From Candidatus Omnitrophota bacterium (GTDB taxonomy: Bacteria > Omnitrophota > Gorgyraeia > Zapsychrales > Zapsychraceae), in contig JADFXQ010000016.1 of the NCBI GenBank assembly GCA_015233495.1, positions 1 through 36,519 of the forward strand: a DNA stretch of 36,519 nt. The letters run 5' to 3'. Each line of letters opens with the position of its first letter. Positions within the stretch are counted from its first letter, which is position 1. Position numbers and translations under genes: made by a program. Below are positions 23,520-32,410 of this stretch, one piece after another. The notes under the pieces were generated by a model. That model did no database searches and was not told the DNA's origin. It saw only the letters and a program-made list of their open reading frames with translations.

Positions 23520-25490
23520 CTATACCACCCGCTCCACGCCTTCAGCAATGATCTCTTGATCGTGTAAACGCTGCAATACAATTTTGTGGTTAATCACATC
23601 CTCCACGGCTTGGCAAATTAAGGAGCAATCAGTCTCGAGAATATATCCTTGGTTGCGCAGTGCATCCATCACCTTTTTATGTTTATTCCGGAAAGCAAAA
23701 ATCCCTGGGCGAATTTTCGGAGCAAACACAATGGCGGGCTTCCCAGAACTGGCGGCTTCCGAGATCATGGAAATACTGTCGCCGGAAACGATGACGATAT
23801 CCGCTATGCCTAAAATGCCGCCCACAGCATGCGGCACATCATCTTGATTTGGTAAAATCAATACCGGACAAATCCCCGCGCCTGACAACTCGCTTGCCAC
23901 ATACCGATCAATCTCCTGAGGAGTCCGGCGTGAAGTTGTGACCAATATCCGGGCGCCGCGCTTTTGACAGACATCTTTCAGCTGCTGTACCAGCTCGCGG
24001 ATCTGCGCCAAGTCAAGATAAACCTGGGCCGAATCTCCTCCGATAAAAACCCCGACTTTGCAACCCGGCATATCCTGCAACTGGGGATATTGCGGGAGAA
24101 AATGTTCGGTTTCTTCCTTTAGATAGTCTGCCGAAATTAAATTGGGCGCGGCTTTAGTCCAAATCACATTCTTGCGGTCTACCCAGCCTTTCGGCCGATC
24201 ATGCTCCGGAAGAATCACCAGCTCAAAGTTATTCCAAGACAAAAGTCCGGGCTTCAAGACAACCATACTGCGCGCCGTATGGTCTAAAGATAACAGATAA
24301 TTTACCGTCGCTACCGAAGACCCGGTGGAAATAATAAAATCCGCTTTCACGGCAGTGATGGCTTTAAAACAGTCCGGTGATAAAATCCATTTTAAATATT
24401 GCAGCCGCCCCTGACAAACCACCGGATGCAAAAAAATACTGACCCAAGAAAACAAACGCCCTGCCAGCGGACTGCGAAATTCCACCCGGATGATTCGGAC
24501 CGACCCGGCAATCTTCCTCCGCAATAATGCCTGCTGCGTCAAGAACGCTACCGTTTGAGATTGCCGCAAATGTCCAGTTTTACCGTCAGAAAAAACCGCG
24601 ATATGCGCTTGATCGGAATATTTCCAGATTTTGTAAAACCACATATACTCCGAAGGATAACGGGAAACGTAACGCTCCAGTAACGGCATAACTTTTAATA
24701 AATTATGACGCACATCCGCAGCTTCATCGCCCGTTTGCGTCAAATCCAACGCCGGATGAATAATCATCCGGTGTCTACCTTGTTTTCCGGTTTGACGGAT
24801 CATGACCGCGAAGCAAACCGGCACGCCCATTTTAAGCGCCAAACGCATCGCGCCAACCGACATCGCTGCTGGACGGCCTAAAAAAGGAATCAATTCACCG
24901 TCCCTTCCCCCCTGATCCATGACCATGCCAACGACCTTATTATCTTTCAAACTTTTAATCATATCCCGCGTGCCCCCGCCCCGGGTCAAAACCACTGAGC
25001 CGCCGCAAGTGCGGTAGGAATTCAGTAGTTCATCCAAACGAGAATTGCGTTCCTGATTTCGCACAAACATCCGGTACGGCAGCCCCATCAAAGAACACGC
25101 GGCGCTGGCCATTTCCCAACTACCGAAATGTCCCGCTAATAAAATACATCCTTTGCCTTGCTTTAACGCCTGCGTAACGTGTTCTTTCCCATCAACTTTA
25201 ACCAAACGCTCAAAAGCGGCCTGATTTAAAAGCGGCAGGCGTAAAAGCTCCACAATATTTTGCCCGTAATTATAAAATACTTTTTTAGTGATCCGCTGCA
25301 ATTCCCGCAGCGACCGGTTCGTTGAAAACGCGATTTTCAAATTCGCGTAAACTAACGCGCGGTGCCGCACATCAAACAAATAGACAAACCATCCTGCCGC
25401 GCGTCCCAGGCTAAGCGCCAATCGCAACGGCAGAAGCCGAACCAGCCAACCGCTGAATTTAACGAGATAATACAACCCGAAGTCGTTCAA
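23520..25490 (-). CDS. Lipid A acyltransferase (LpxL-like) fused to ELM1-family domain
   Basis: A 656-residue fusion. Residues 1-290 form a LpxL/HtrB-type lipid A biosynthesis acyltransferase: an N-terminal hydrophobic region, the catalytic H-x4-E as H121-E126 in AGHFGSWEMA, MDQGGRDGELIPFLGRPAAM, and EYMWFYKIWK. Residues about 296-656 form a mitochondrial-fission-ELM1-family domain (IAVFSDGKTGHLRQSQ, FIGGDSAQVYLD, PHAVGGILGIADIVIVSGDS, SMISEAASSGKPAIVFAP), a GT-B-like fold of unknown biochemical role in bacteria. The start is TTG at 25490, chosen because AGGAGG lies six bases upstream; it overlaps the end of waaA-lpxK by 32 bases. A joint role in finishing lipid A or core is inferred from neighbours. 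Confidence 0.9.
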   Translation of the reverse strand: MNDFGLYYLVKFSGWLVRLLPLRLALSLGRAAGWFVYLFDVRHRALVYANLKIAFSTNRSLRELQRITKKVFYNYGQNIVELLRLPLLNQAAFERLVKVDGKEHVTQALKQGKGCILLAGHFGSWEMASAACSLMGLPYRMFVRNQERNSRLDELLNSYRTCGGSVVLTRGGGTRDMIKSLKDNKVVGMVMDQGGRDGELIPFLGRPAAMSVGAMRLALKMGVPVCFAVMIRQTGKQGRHRMIIHPALDLTQTGDEAADVRHNLLKVMPLLERYVSRYPSEYMWFYKIWKYSDQAHIAVFSDGKTGHLRQSQTVAFLTQQALLRRKIAGSVRIIRVEFRSPLAGRLFSWVSIFLHPVVCQGRLQYLKWILSPDCFKAITAVKADFIISTGSSVATVNYLLSLDHTARSMVVLKPGLLSWNNFELVILPEHDRPKGWVDRKNVIWTKAAPNLISADYLKEETEHFLPQYPQLQDMPGCKVGVFIGGDSAQVYLDLAQIRELVQQLKDVCQKRGARILVTTSRRTPQEIDRYVASELSGAGICPVLILPNQDDVPHAVGGILGIADIVIVSGDSISMISEAASSGKPAIVFAPKIRPGIFAFRNKHKKVMDALRNQGYILETDCSLICQAVEDVINHKIVLQRLHDQEIIAEGVERVV

Positions 25491-27843
25491 AAAATTCCTC
25501 CTGCTCTGTTTTAAAACCCAACCGCATTTTTAGGTTTAATATTTGCAAATCATCGGGGATCAGCGCGATCAACTTCTCCAGTTTCACCGCGTCTTTGTGA
25601 GTCGTAATTAATGTTTTTATCCCGACCGTCTGGCAAAAAGACACAATCTCTAGAATGTCCTGCTCCTGATAGGAATGATGATCCAAAAATGAAAAAAGCC
25701 GCGCGATTTTAACTCCAGTTTCCGCCAGAGTATTCTCAAAAGACGCCGGATCCGCGATCCCGCAAAACCCGACCGCTGTTTTTCCTTTCATACTAGTCAA
25801 GGGTATGTCCTTGCCCGAACGCAAATCCGCAAATGCCTCCGCAATATGATTTGTCTGATAAACCGGACGACCCGGTGCCAACCCAGCCAACCAGGAATAA
25901 ATCTCTGGAATATTATTTTGGCCGGCAGCGCATTTCGTTAGAACAAAACAATCCGCCCTTTTCAGCCCAGATAGCGGCTCCCGTAACAAACCCCGGGGAA
26001 TCACCGCGCCGAATCCCCAGGGATTGGTCGCGTCAATCACCACAATATCAAAATCCCGGCACAAACGCCAATGCTGAAATCCATCATCTAAAAGAAAAAC
26101 ATCCGGTCTGGCTTCCCGCAAAAAACCGGCGGCTTGACCCGCGCGGTCCGGCCCGACTAAAACCGGAACGCCCGGCAATTTTTCCCGCAACATCCGCGCT
26201 TCATCCGCTTCGCGGTCAGCATCGTGACCCGGCCCCTGATAACCCCGCGTCAAAATAACCGGCTTCAATCCGCGATTTTTAAATTCCGCGGCTACCAAGG
26301 CGACTAAAGGGGTTTTTCCCGTCCCGCCCATGGTCATATTCCCTATACTGATGACCGAACAAGGAATCTTTTGTTTACGCAATAATCCCCAGCCATATGC
26401 TAAGAGAATCAAACGCACCGCCAACGTGTATCCCCAAGAACAAAACAGCAAAAATAATTTTATAATCTCGATCCCTGGCCCGGCGCTTTCGCCCTTGACA
26501 ACTTGCAATAAAAAGCCCATCCCTTTATCCTGCTTACCCTCGCGCCTTGAGCTCCGAGCCTTACGCCAATCCTCCCCCTTGAACCTTGAGACTCTAGACT
26601 TAAGCAAACTATCCAATTCTTGCAGGGTTCTTTCCGTAGCCCCGCGGTTGTCGCAAATCGTTTTTACCGCGGATTGCCGAACCCTTGCATAAAGGTTTTT
26701 ATCGCTTAAAATCTGCGCCATTTTCCAAAAGAGTTCTTCCGGGGAATTGACCTGAATAACCGCCTGATTCGCTAATAAAACCCGCATCACATCTTTAAAA
26801 TTGCCCGTAAGCGGGCCAACGAAAGTCGGCTTTCCCAAAGCGGCCGGTTCAATCATATTCTGCCCGCCTCCTACCATGAATGTCTTACCGATAAACACAA
26901 TGTGACTAATCGCGTAAAAATCCTTCAGAACCCCGATTTGATCAACCACCAAAACATCCGCCGGATCCAATGACCCCGCCCGTTTGGAAAACAGCGCCGG
27001 ATTGTATCCGCATTTGCGGACTATATCAGCAACCGCAGCCGCGCGTTCAATGTGGCGCGGAACAATCACCAAGCGCAGCCGGCCAAATTTACCAACCAGA
27101 TTTTTAAAAACCGACAGAACGATCTCTTCTTCCCCGGGATGCGTGCTGCCCGCCGTAAAAATTTGTTCGCCGGGCGCATAGCCAAAATCCGCCAAAGCGG
27201 CCGGCCGCGGTTCAGGCGGAAGATCGAATTTCAGATTCCCCGTCACCAAAACTTGACCGGGGTTCGCGCCTAAAGTCATAATTCTGCGCCCGTCTTCTTC
27301 GCTCTGCATACAGAATTTCGCGACCTCACCGATTATTCCTTGAAACAAAAACCGCCAGCGGCGATATCCTTGATAAGTTTTATCGGAAATCCGGCCATTA
27401 ATCTGCGCAATCGGAATTCCCGAGCGATGCAACGCCCAATAAAGGTTTGGCCAAATTTCCGTTTCTGCGGCAATGTAAATCACTGGACGGATACGGCGGA
27501 TAAATATACGGACAATCAAGCTCAAATCCAAAGGGCTGTATATAACCACGGCCTCATCTTTAAAATGCCGGCAGGCGATTTCGTGTCCCGTCCGGGTGAC
27601 GGTCGACACTACCAGCCCGTACTCGGGATATTTTTGCTTGATAGCGCGGGCCAATTGAATCACCGCCGTTACTTCCCCGACGCTTACCGCGTGAATCCAA
27701 ATGTTCTCCTTCTGGAGAAAAACCCCGGGGGAAAAACAACCCAACCTTTGCATATATCCCTTATGCCATTTACGCTTAATCAGAATGTACGGGAAATAGG
27801 CAAGGGCAAAAATCCCGAAAAGCATATCGTAGATAATAAACAT
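25459..27843 (-). CDS. Kdo transferase / lipid A 4'-kinase joined reading frame
   Basis: One open frame of 794 residues holding two LPS enzymes. Residues 1-412 are WaaA (KdtA, Kdo transferase): an N-terminal membrane helix, IHAVSVGEVTAVIQLARAI, VVSTVTRTGHEIA, AAETEIWPNLYW, INGRISDKTYQGYRRW, VTGNLKFDLP and FTAGSTHPGEE. Residues about 442-794 are LpxK: SVISIGNMTMGGTGKTPLVA (P-loop), LTRGYQG, FLLDDGFQHWRL, IPRGLLREPL and TTHKDAVKL. The 29-residue basic linker is coded by a TCGAG-type repeat. An ATG at 26520 with AGGA seven bases upstream could start LpxK separately. I begin WaaA at the ATG at 27843, since the frame back to 27894 overlaps the xer stop and lacks homology. Confidence 0.92.
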   Translation of the reverse strand: MFIIYDMLFGIFALAYFPYILIKRKWHKGYMQRLGCFSPGVFLQKENIWIHAVSVGEVTAVIQLARAIKQKYPEYGLVVSTVTRTGHEIACRHFKDEAVVIYSPLDLSLIVRIFIRRIRPVIYIAAETEIWPNLYWALHRSGIPIAQINGRISDKTYQGYRRWRFLFQGIIGEVAKFCMQSEEDGRRIMTLGANPGQVLVTGNLKFDLPPEPRPAALADFGYAPGEQIFTAGSTHPGEEEIVLSVFKNLVGKFGRLRLVIVPRHIERAAAVADIVRKCGYNPALFSKRAGSLDPADVLVVDQIGVLKDFYAISHIVFIGKTFMVGGGQNMIEPAALGKPTFVGPLTGNFKDVMRVLLANQAVIQVNSPEELFWKMAQILSDKNLYARVRQSAVKTICDNRGATERTLQELDSLLKSRVSRFKGEDWRKARSSRREGKQDKGMGFLLQVVKGESAGPGIEIIKLFLLFCSWGYTLAVRLILLAYGWGLLRKQKIPCSVISIGNMTMGGTGKTPLVALVAAEFKNRGLKPVILTRGYQGPGHDADREADEARMLREKLPGVPVLVGPDRAGQAAGFLREARPDVFLLDDGFQHWRLCRDFDIVVIDATNPWGFGAVIPRGLLREPLSGLKRADCFVLTKCAAGQNNIPEIYSWLAGLAPGRPVYQTNHIAEAFADLRSGKDIPLTSMKGKTAVGFCGIADPASFENTLAETGVKIARLFSFLDHHSYQEQDILEIVSFCQTVGIKTLITTHKDAVKLEKLIALIPDDLQILNLKMRLGFKTEQEEFFERLRVVLSR
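26541..26604. repeat. TCGAG-type degenerate repeat, copy 2, between waaA and lpxK coding parts
   Basis: CGCGCCTTGAGCTCCGAGCC at one end and GACTCTAGACTTAAG (26590-26604) at the other resemble the intergenic repeats at 13251-13276 and 28735-28788. Here the repeat is translated as the linker of the WaaA-LpxK frame (SRVSRFKG...RKARSSRREG). Confidence 0.65.
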
Positions 27844-27868
27844 ATTTAACCAATTTTGGATGACCTGT

Positions 27869-28729
27869 TCAGGCCCGCGGGTGCGCCGCGTCATAAACTT
27901 TTTTCAAATGTTCTGTGGTCATATGCGTGTAAATTTGCGTGGTGGACAGACTCGCGTGGCCCAGCAATTCCTGGACGCCGCGCAAGTCCGCGCCCCGGTC
28001 CAATAAATGCGTAGCAAAAGAATGCCGCAGCGTATGCGGCGAAACATTTTTTTGCACCGCGGTATGCAGGATATGCTTATGGACAATCATCCGGACGCCG
28101 CGATCAGTTAACCGTCCGCCATGATTATTCAAAAATACCGCCGCGGATTCGCCCCGGCAACCCTCGAGATAAACTTTGATCGCTTCCACCGCTTGATTGC
28201 CAATCGGCACGAGCCTCTCTTTTTTTCCTTTGCCGCGGACCTTGACAATATTGCCGATCAAATCCACGTCTTCTTGATTTAAGCCTACCAACTCACTGAC
28301 CCGGATCCCCGTGCTGTACAGCGTTTCTAAAATCGCCCGATCGCGTATTCCGCCGGGCTGAGCGGCGTTCGGGGTTTCGATAAATTTTACCACATCTTCC
28401 TCCGATAAAAATTTAGGAAGTGATTTATCTAATTTGGGAGTCAAAAGCAACACGGCCGGATTATTTTTGATCAGGCCTTCTTTTTGAAGGAATTTGAAAA
28501 AACTCCGTAAGGCAGAAGATTTCCGGGCTAAGGTGCGGGGTTTATGGCCGCGGTCACGCAAATGCGCCAGAAAACGGCGTAACAACAGATAATCCACTGC
28601 CTCCATTGTCTCAATGTTCCCAAACGCGAAAAATTCTTCGAGATCAAGCCGGTAATTTACAATAGTGTGAACGGAATAATTCTTTTCTACCTCGAGATAA
28701 CGGATAAATTTTTCAAGGTAGCGGTTCAT
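27869..28729 (-). CDS. Xer-type tyrosine recombinase
   Basis: A 286-residue site-specific recombinase of the XerC/XerD type, which resolves chromosome dimers at dif. The N-terminal SAM-like core-binding domain covers about 1-90. The catalytic residues are all present: R143 (STGIRVSEL), K167 (GKGKKERLVPI), H232 and R235 (PHTLRHSFATHLL), H258 (ELLGHASLSTTQ) and Y267 (IYTHM). I start at the ATG at 28729; the frame extends to a TTG at 28741 that lies inside repeat DNA. No clear ribosome site is present because the repeat is directly upstream. XerC and XerD cannot be told apart here. With topA and dprA upstream it forms a DNA-processing run. Confidence 0.94.
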   Translation of the reverse strand: MNRYLEKFIRYLEVEKNYSVHTIVNYRLDLEEFFAFGNIETMEAVDYLLLRRFLAHLRDRGHKPRTLARKSSALRSFFKFLQKEGLIKNNPAVLLLTPKLDKSLPKFLSEEDVVKFIETPNAAQPGGIRDRAILETLYSTGIRVSELVGLNQEDVDLIGNIVKVRGKGKKERLVPIGNQAVEAIKVYLEGCRGESAAVFLNNHGGRLTDRGVRMIVHKHILHTAVQKNVSPHTLRHSFATHLLDRGADLRGVQELLGHASLSTTQIYTHMTTEHLKKVYDAAHPRA

Positions 28730-28734
28730 AAATA

Positions 28735-28788
28735 GTCTCAAGGGTCAAGGGTCCGGGCTCGAGACTCGAGGCTCTAGGCTCGAGGGGA
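28735..28788. repeat. TCGAG-type degenerate repeat, copy 3
   Basis: A low-complexity stretch built from CTCGAG, CTCTAG and TCAAGGG units fills the topA-xer gap (GGGTCAAGGGTCCGGGCTCG, then AGACTCGAGGCTCTAGGCTC). Its left end offers the TTG extension of xer. Its right end encodes the last residues of TopA (SSPRA and stop). It is related to 13251-13276 and 26541-26604. Confidence 0.8.
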
Positions 28789-30762
28789 ACTTGCTTCGTC
28801 CTCTGCTTTCTTGGCAGGGAGATCATTTGATATGAAAGTGCATTCCGGATAACGGCTGCATCCGTAAAAATATTGTCCCCATTTCGACCGGCGGCGGATC
28901 AATTCGCCCGCGCATCCCGGATTTAGGCATTTCACGCCGGAGGTTAAAGCCTCCGCGTGGCGGCAGGCCGGAAACCCGGAACAACTTAAAAATTTACCGC
29001 GGCGTCCCCATTTCTCAACCAGGGGACGCTCGCATAAAGGACATTTTTTATCCAAAAAGTTTTCCGTCTTCACAATTCCCGCGTCAGCGCGTTTCAACTC
29101 TTCTTGAAACGGCGCATAAAATTCTCCCAGTAATTTGGGATAGAGAACCGCTCCGGACTCTACCTCATCTAAATTCTCTTCCATTTTCGCGGTAAACCCC
29201 ACATCCATTTCCCGTCCAAAATGCTGAACGAGCAAATCACACACCGTAATTCCCAACTCGGTCGGCGTAAAATACCCGCGGTCGCGCAACACATAGTTGC
29301 GCAGCACCAAAGTTTGAATAATCGAAGCATACGTGCTCGGCCGGCCAATGCCGTATTCTTCCAAAATTTTAACCAAACTCGCGTCGGAAAAACGCGGCGG
29401 CGGCTTCGTGAAATGCTGGGTGGGTTTAACCTCCAATAAAGTCAAGCGGTCATCTTTTTCATAATGGGAAAAATCAATGCGGGTCTCTTCCTCGCGCGCT
29501 TCGCGGTCCACGGTTAAAAAACCGTCAAAAACCAAGGTAGAACCCGACGCGCCTAAGCCGTATTTTCCGGCCTCGATTTCGATTTTCTTCTGCTCATACA
29601 CCGCCGGGGTCATCTGGGAGCAGACAAAACGCGCGAAAATCAAGCTATAGAGTTTATATTGATCCTCATCCAAATATTTAGCGATGTCCTTCGGTTTTAA
29701 CAAAATATCCGTCGGACGAATCGCTTCGTGCGCTTCCTGCGCGCTTTTGCGGGATTTATATTGATTGGGTTCCGCTGGGCAATAATCCGCTCCGTAAGTT
29801 TTGTCAATAAATTCCCTAAGTTTAATCAGCGCCTGCTGCGAAATGTTCACCGAATCCGTACGCATATAGGTGATCAAACCAAATACTTCCCCGCCGCCTA
29901 ACTCAATACCCTCATACAATTCCTGAGCTACCCGCATAGTCCGGGCGGCGTTAAACCGCAATTGGTTGAACGCTTCCTGCTGCAAAGTGCTGGTAATAAA
30001 GGGAGCAGACGGATTACGCTTCACACTGCGGCTGGTGACTTTAGAGACGACAAATTCCGCTTCTCGCAAATCCCCGGCTATGGATTGGGCTTGGGCCGCG
30101 TCGACCATTTCGATCTTGGCCCCATCCGATTTTTCCAAACTCGCGGTCAAGATATCGTCATACCCTGATTTTTTCAGGTCAACGGCAATTTGCCAATATT
30201 CTTGCGGATTAAACGCCTTGATTTCCCGTTCCCGTTCGACCAAAATCCGCAAAGCCACGGACTGCACCCGGCCGGCGCTCAAGCGCGACCCCACTTTTTT
30301 CCATAACAACGGGCTGATCTGATAACCAACGATCCGGTCGAGAATACGGCGCGCAACTTGGGCGTTGATTTTGTTTTCATCAAAATCCCGCGGCGTTTTA
30401 AACGCCTCCAAAATCGCGTCTTTAGTGATCTCTTGAAAGCTCACCCGGTAAATTTTTTTATTTTTTCCGATATGCTGAACTAAGTTCCAGCCGATCGCTT
30501 CTCCTTCCCGGTCAGGATCGGTAGCCACAAAAATGTCCTTCGCGGTTTTTGTCTCCGCCTTCAATTTTGACATCAACTTCATCTTACTGCGCACCACGAT
30601 AAAATCCGGCGCGAAATTGTTGTCAATGTCCACGCCCAGACGCGCCTTGGGCAAATCGACCAGATGTCCCATCGAAGAAAGGACTTTAAATTTGCTCCCC
30701 AAAATTTTGCTGATGGTCTTCACTTTTGTCGGAGATTCGACAATAACGACAGACTTAACCAT
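28774..30762 (-). CDS. topA: DNA topoisomerase I (type IA)
   Basis: Relaxes negative supercoils. The 662 residues begin with the TOPRIM domain (VVIVESPTKVKTISKIL, SSMGHLVDLPK, DPDREGEAIGWNLV). They continue with LSAGRVQSVALRILVEREREI, then LITYMRTDS, QEAHEAIRPTD and the active-site tyrosine in GIGRPSTYASIIQTL. Two C-terminal four-Cys zinc ribbons follow (CPLCERPL...CSGFPAC and CLNPGCAGEL...CSRYPEC). The final SSPRA comes from a repeat. The start overlaps the dprA stop by eight bases. Confidence 0.98.
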   Translation of the reverse strand: MVKSVVIVESPTKVKTISKILGSKFKVLSSMGHLVDLPKARLGVDIDNNFAPDFIVVRSKMKLMSKLKAETKTAKDIFVATDPDREGEAIGWNLVQHIGKNKKIYRVSFQEITKDAILEAFKTPRDFDENKINAQVARRILDRIVGYQISPLLWKKVGSRLSAGRVQSVALRILVEREREIKAFNPQEYWQIAVDLKKSGYDDILTASLEKSDGAKIEMVDAAQAQSIAGDLREAEFVVSKVTSRSVKRNPSAPFITSTLQQEAFNQLRFNAARTMRVAQELYEGIELGGGEVFGLITYMRTDSVNISQQALIKLREFIDKTYGADYCPAEPNQYKSRKSAQEAHEAIRPTDILLKPKDIAKYLDEDQYKLYSLIFARFVCSQMTPAVYEQKKIEIEAGKYGLGASGSTLVFDGFLTVDREAREEETRIDFSHYEKDDRLTLLEVKPTQHFTKPPPRFSDASLVKILEEYGIGRPSTYASIIQTLVLRNYVLRDRGYFTPTELGITVCDLLVQHFGREMDVGFTAKMEENLDEVESGAVLYPKLLGEFYAPFQEELKRADAGIVKTENFLDKKCPLCERPLVEKWGRRGKFLSCSGFPACRHAEALTSGVKCLNPGCAGELIRRRSKWGQYFYGCSRYPECTFISNDLPAKKAEDEASSPRA

Positions 30763-31882
30763 GATCGATTCCCTTTAATTTTATATAATAGTTCCCGGGC
30801 CGCGCCTGGATGATTTTTTTGCGTTCCAAAGACAATAACGTCAACGCGATCTCTCCCGCGGCTTTACCCCGCTGCGCCGCCAAAAATTCCAATGATAACG
30901 GCTGCTTCCCCAACAAAGCGCACAGCGCCTGCTCCTCAGCCGATAATTGCGGGGTCCCATCAATACCGCAAGTTGGATCCGGCGCCAAAAACGCTGGAGC
31001 CCCGCTGTGCAAATGCGGCTGTAAATCTTCCAAAATATCCTCAACACTCGTGGTAAGTTTCGCCCCTTCTTTAATTAAACGGTTCGTGCCCTTGGCAAAT
31101 GGATTATCCACGGTGCCGGGAACCGCATAAACTTCCCGGCCTTGCTCCAAAGCGGTATCAGCCGTGATCAAAGCGCCGCTGCGATCTGCCGCTTCGACAA
31201 CAATCACCCCTAAAGACAAACCGCTGATGATCCGGTTGCGCCGCGGAAAATTCCCAGGAAGCGGTTCCCGGCTCATCGGAAATTCTGAAATCACCGCGCC
31301 TTGTTTCATGACCGCGGAGAATAATGCCGCGTTTTCCGGCGGATAAATATGCGACAGTCCACAGCCCAGAACACCTACCGTAAATCCTCCGGCCGCTAAA
31401 GCCCCGCGGTGAGCCGCGCTGTCCACGCCGCGCGCCAAACCGGAGACAACCGCAATCCCGCACTCCGCCAACCGTCCGGAAAATTGCCGGGCCATGGACA
31501 AACCATACACCGACGCGCGGCGTGACCCGACCACCCCGACCGCTGGCGCAGCCAAATCCAAAGATTTTCCGCGCACATAGAGCACCGGCGGAAAGTCAGG
31601 AATTTCCCGCAATATCGAAGGATATTCATCGTCCAGATACGTGACAACGCGGGCGGAAAAACGATTGATAAGATTATATTCGGATTTTAAAAAATTGTCT
31701 TGTGAAAACTTGAGAATATTAGCGGCAATTCCCGACGGCAGAATCGCGGCGTCGGCTAATTCTGGCAGGGTCAAATTGAAAACACGGACAGCCGATCCGA
31801 AATGCTCGCTGAGCTTACGTATCCGCGCGCTGCCTAACCCGTCCACCGCATTTAATGCGACCAAAGCTTCCTGTTCCGTCAT
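30755..31882 (-). CDS. dprA: DNA processing protein DprA/Smf
   Basis: Loads RecA on incoming single-stranded DNA during natural transformation. The 375 residues include an N-terminal helix-hairpin-helix-like region (NAVDGLGSARIRKLSEHFGS), the Rossmann-like core (GVVGSRRASVYGLSMARQFS, VVSGLARGVDSAAHRGALAA, LGCGLSHIYPPEN, FPRRNRIISGLSLGVIVVEA, SGALITADTALEQGREVYAV) and a C-terminal winged-helix-like region. I start at the ATG at 31882, which shares one base with the aroK stop (TGATG) and has GAAGG upstream; the frame back to 31918 lies inside aroK. With the nearby prepilin peptidase it hints at type IV pilus-linked competence, which is inference. Confidence 0.95.
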   Translation of the reverse strand: MTEQEALVALNAVDGLGSARIRKLSEHFGSAVRVFNLTLPELADAAILPSGIAANILKFSQDNFLKSEYNLINRFSARVVTYLDDEYPSILREIPDFPPVLYVRGKSLDLAAPAVGVVGSRRASVYGLSMARQFSGRLAECGIAVVSGLARGVDSAAHRGALAAGGFTVGVLGCGLSHIYPPENAALFSAVMKQGAVISEFPMSREPLPGNFPRRNRIISGLSLGVIVVEAADRSGALITADTALEQGREVYAVPGTVDNPFAKGTNRLIKEGAKLTTSVEDILEDLQPHLHSGAPAFLAPDPTCGIDGTPQLSAEEQALCALLGKQPLSLEFLAAQRGKAAGEIALTLLSLERKKIIQARPGNYYIKLKGIDHG

Positions 31883-32385
31883 CAGCAAATAACCTTCAAA
31901 ATTTCCTGGGTGATCCATTCGATCGAACGACGATCCGTGTCTAATATAATATCAGCTTTTTCGTAAAATGGCTGTCTTTTTTTCAAGAGCTCCCGGATGG
32001 CCGCCAAAGGATCAGCGACTCTCAATAAAGGCCTGTGAGTCTGGCCTTTAACACATTCATAAATAAATTCCGCTGACGCCTTCAGATAAATTAATGTCCC
32101 CTTACCCTTAAGCGCGGCCACATTTTCCGGATCCAAAACCACCCCGCCGCCGCAGTCAATGATACGGCCCGGACAACCGGAAATCTCCCGCACCACCTGA
32201 GATTCAACCAAGCGAAAATACGGTTCCCCGCGCTGCGCGAAAATATCCGCAATTTTTTTGCCTTCCCGGGCCTCGATCAAATCATCGGTTGATACCAACT
32301 CCCGCTTTAAAATCCCGGCAAGTTGACGCGCTACGCTTGATTTCCCGGCGCCCATAAAACCAACCAGAACGATATTTTTTGTCAT
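31882..32385 (-). CDS. aroK: Shikimate kinase
   Basis: Phosphorylates shikimate at O3 in aromatic amino-acid synthesis. The 167 residues start KNIVLVGFMGAGKSSVARQL (P-loop), then STDDLIE with the shikimate-binding Asp, FRLVESQVV, IIDCGGGVVLDPEN, and the lid region QTHRPLLR, ending RQPFYEKADIILDT. I prefer the ATG at 32385 because residues further upstream (starts at 32406 or 32424) are coded by the ATGACAAA repeat and precede the family's normal N-terminus. Its stop overlaps the dprA start by one base. The gene pairs functionally with aroE, encoded two genes upstream. Confidence 0.95.
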   Translation of the reverse strand: MTKNIVLVGFMGAGKSSVARQLAGILKRELVSTDDLIEAREGKKIADIFAQRGEPYFRLVESQVVREISGCPGRIIDCGGGVVLDPENVAALKGKGTLIYLKASAEFIYECVKGQTHRPLLRVADPLAAIRELLKKRQPFYEKADIILDTDRRSIEWITQEILKVIC

Positions 32386-32391
32386 TTGAGC

Positions 32392-32410
32392 TTTGTCATT
32401 TGTCATTACT
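32392..32410 (-). repeat. Short ATGACAAATGACAAA repeat after pilD
   Basis: Identical over 19 bases to 8603-8621. It begins on the base directly after the prepilin peptidase stop codon and runs to just before the aroK ATG; a further ATGACAAA overlaps that ATG. It supplies alternative in-frame ATG codons for aroK. Confidence 0.8.

Noticed and set aside
27844-27894. Longer WaaA start
   Set aside because: The extra 17 residues overlap the xer stop region and precede the usual membrane helix of WaaA.
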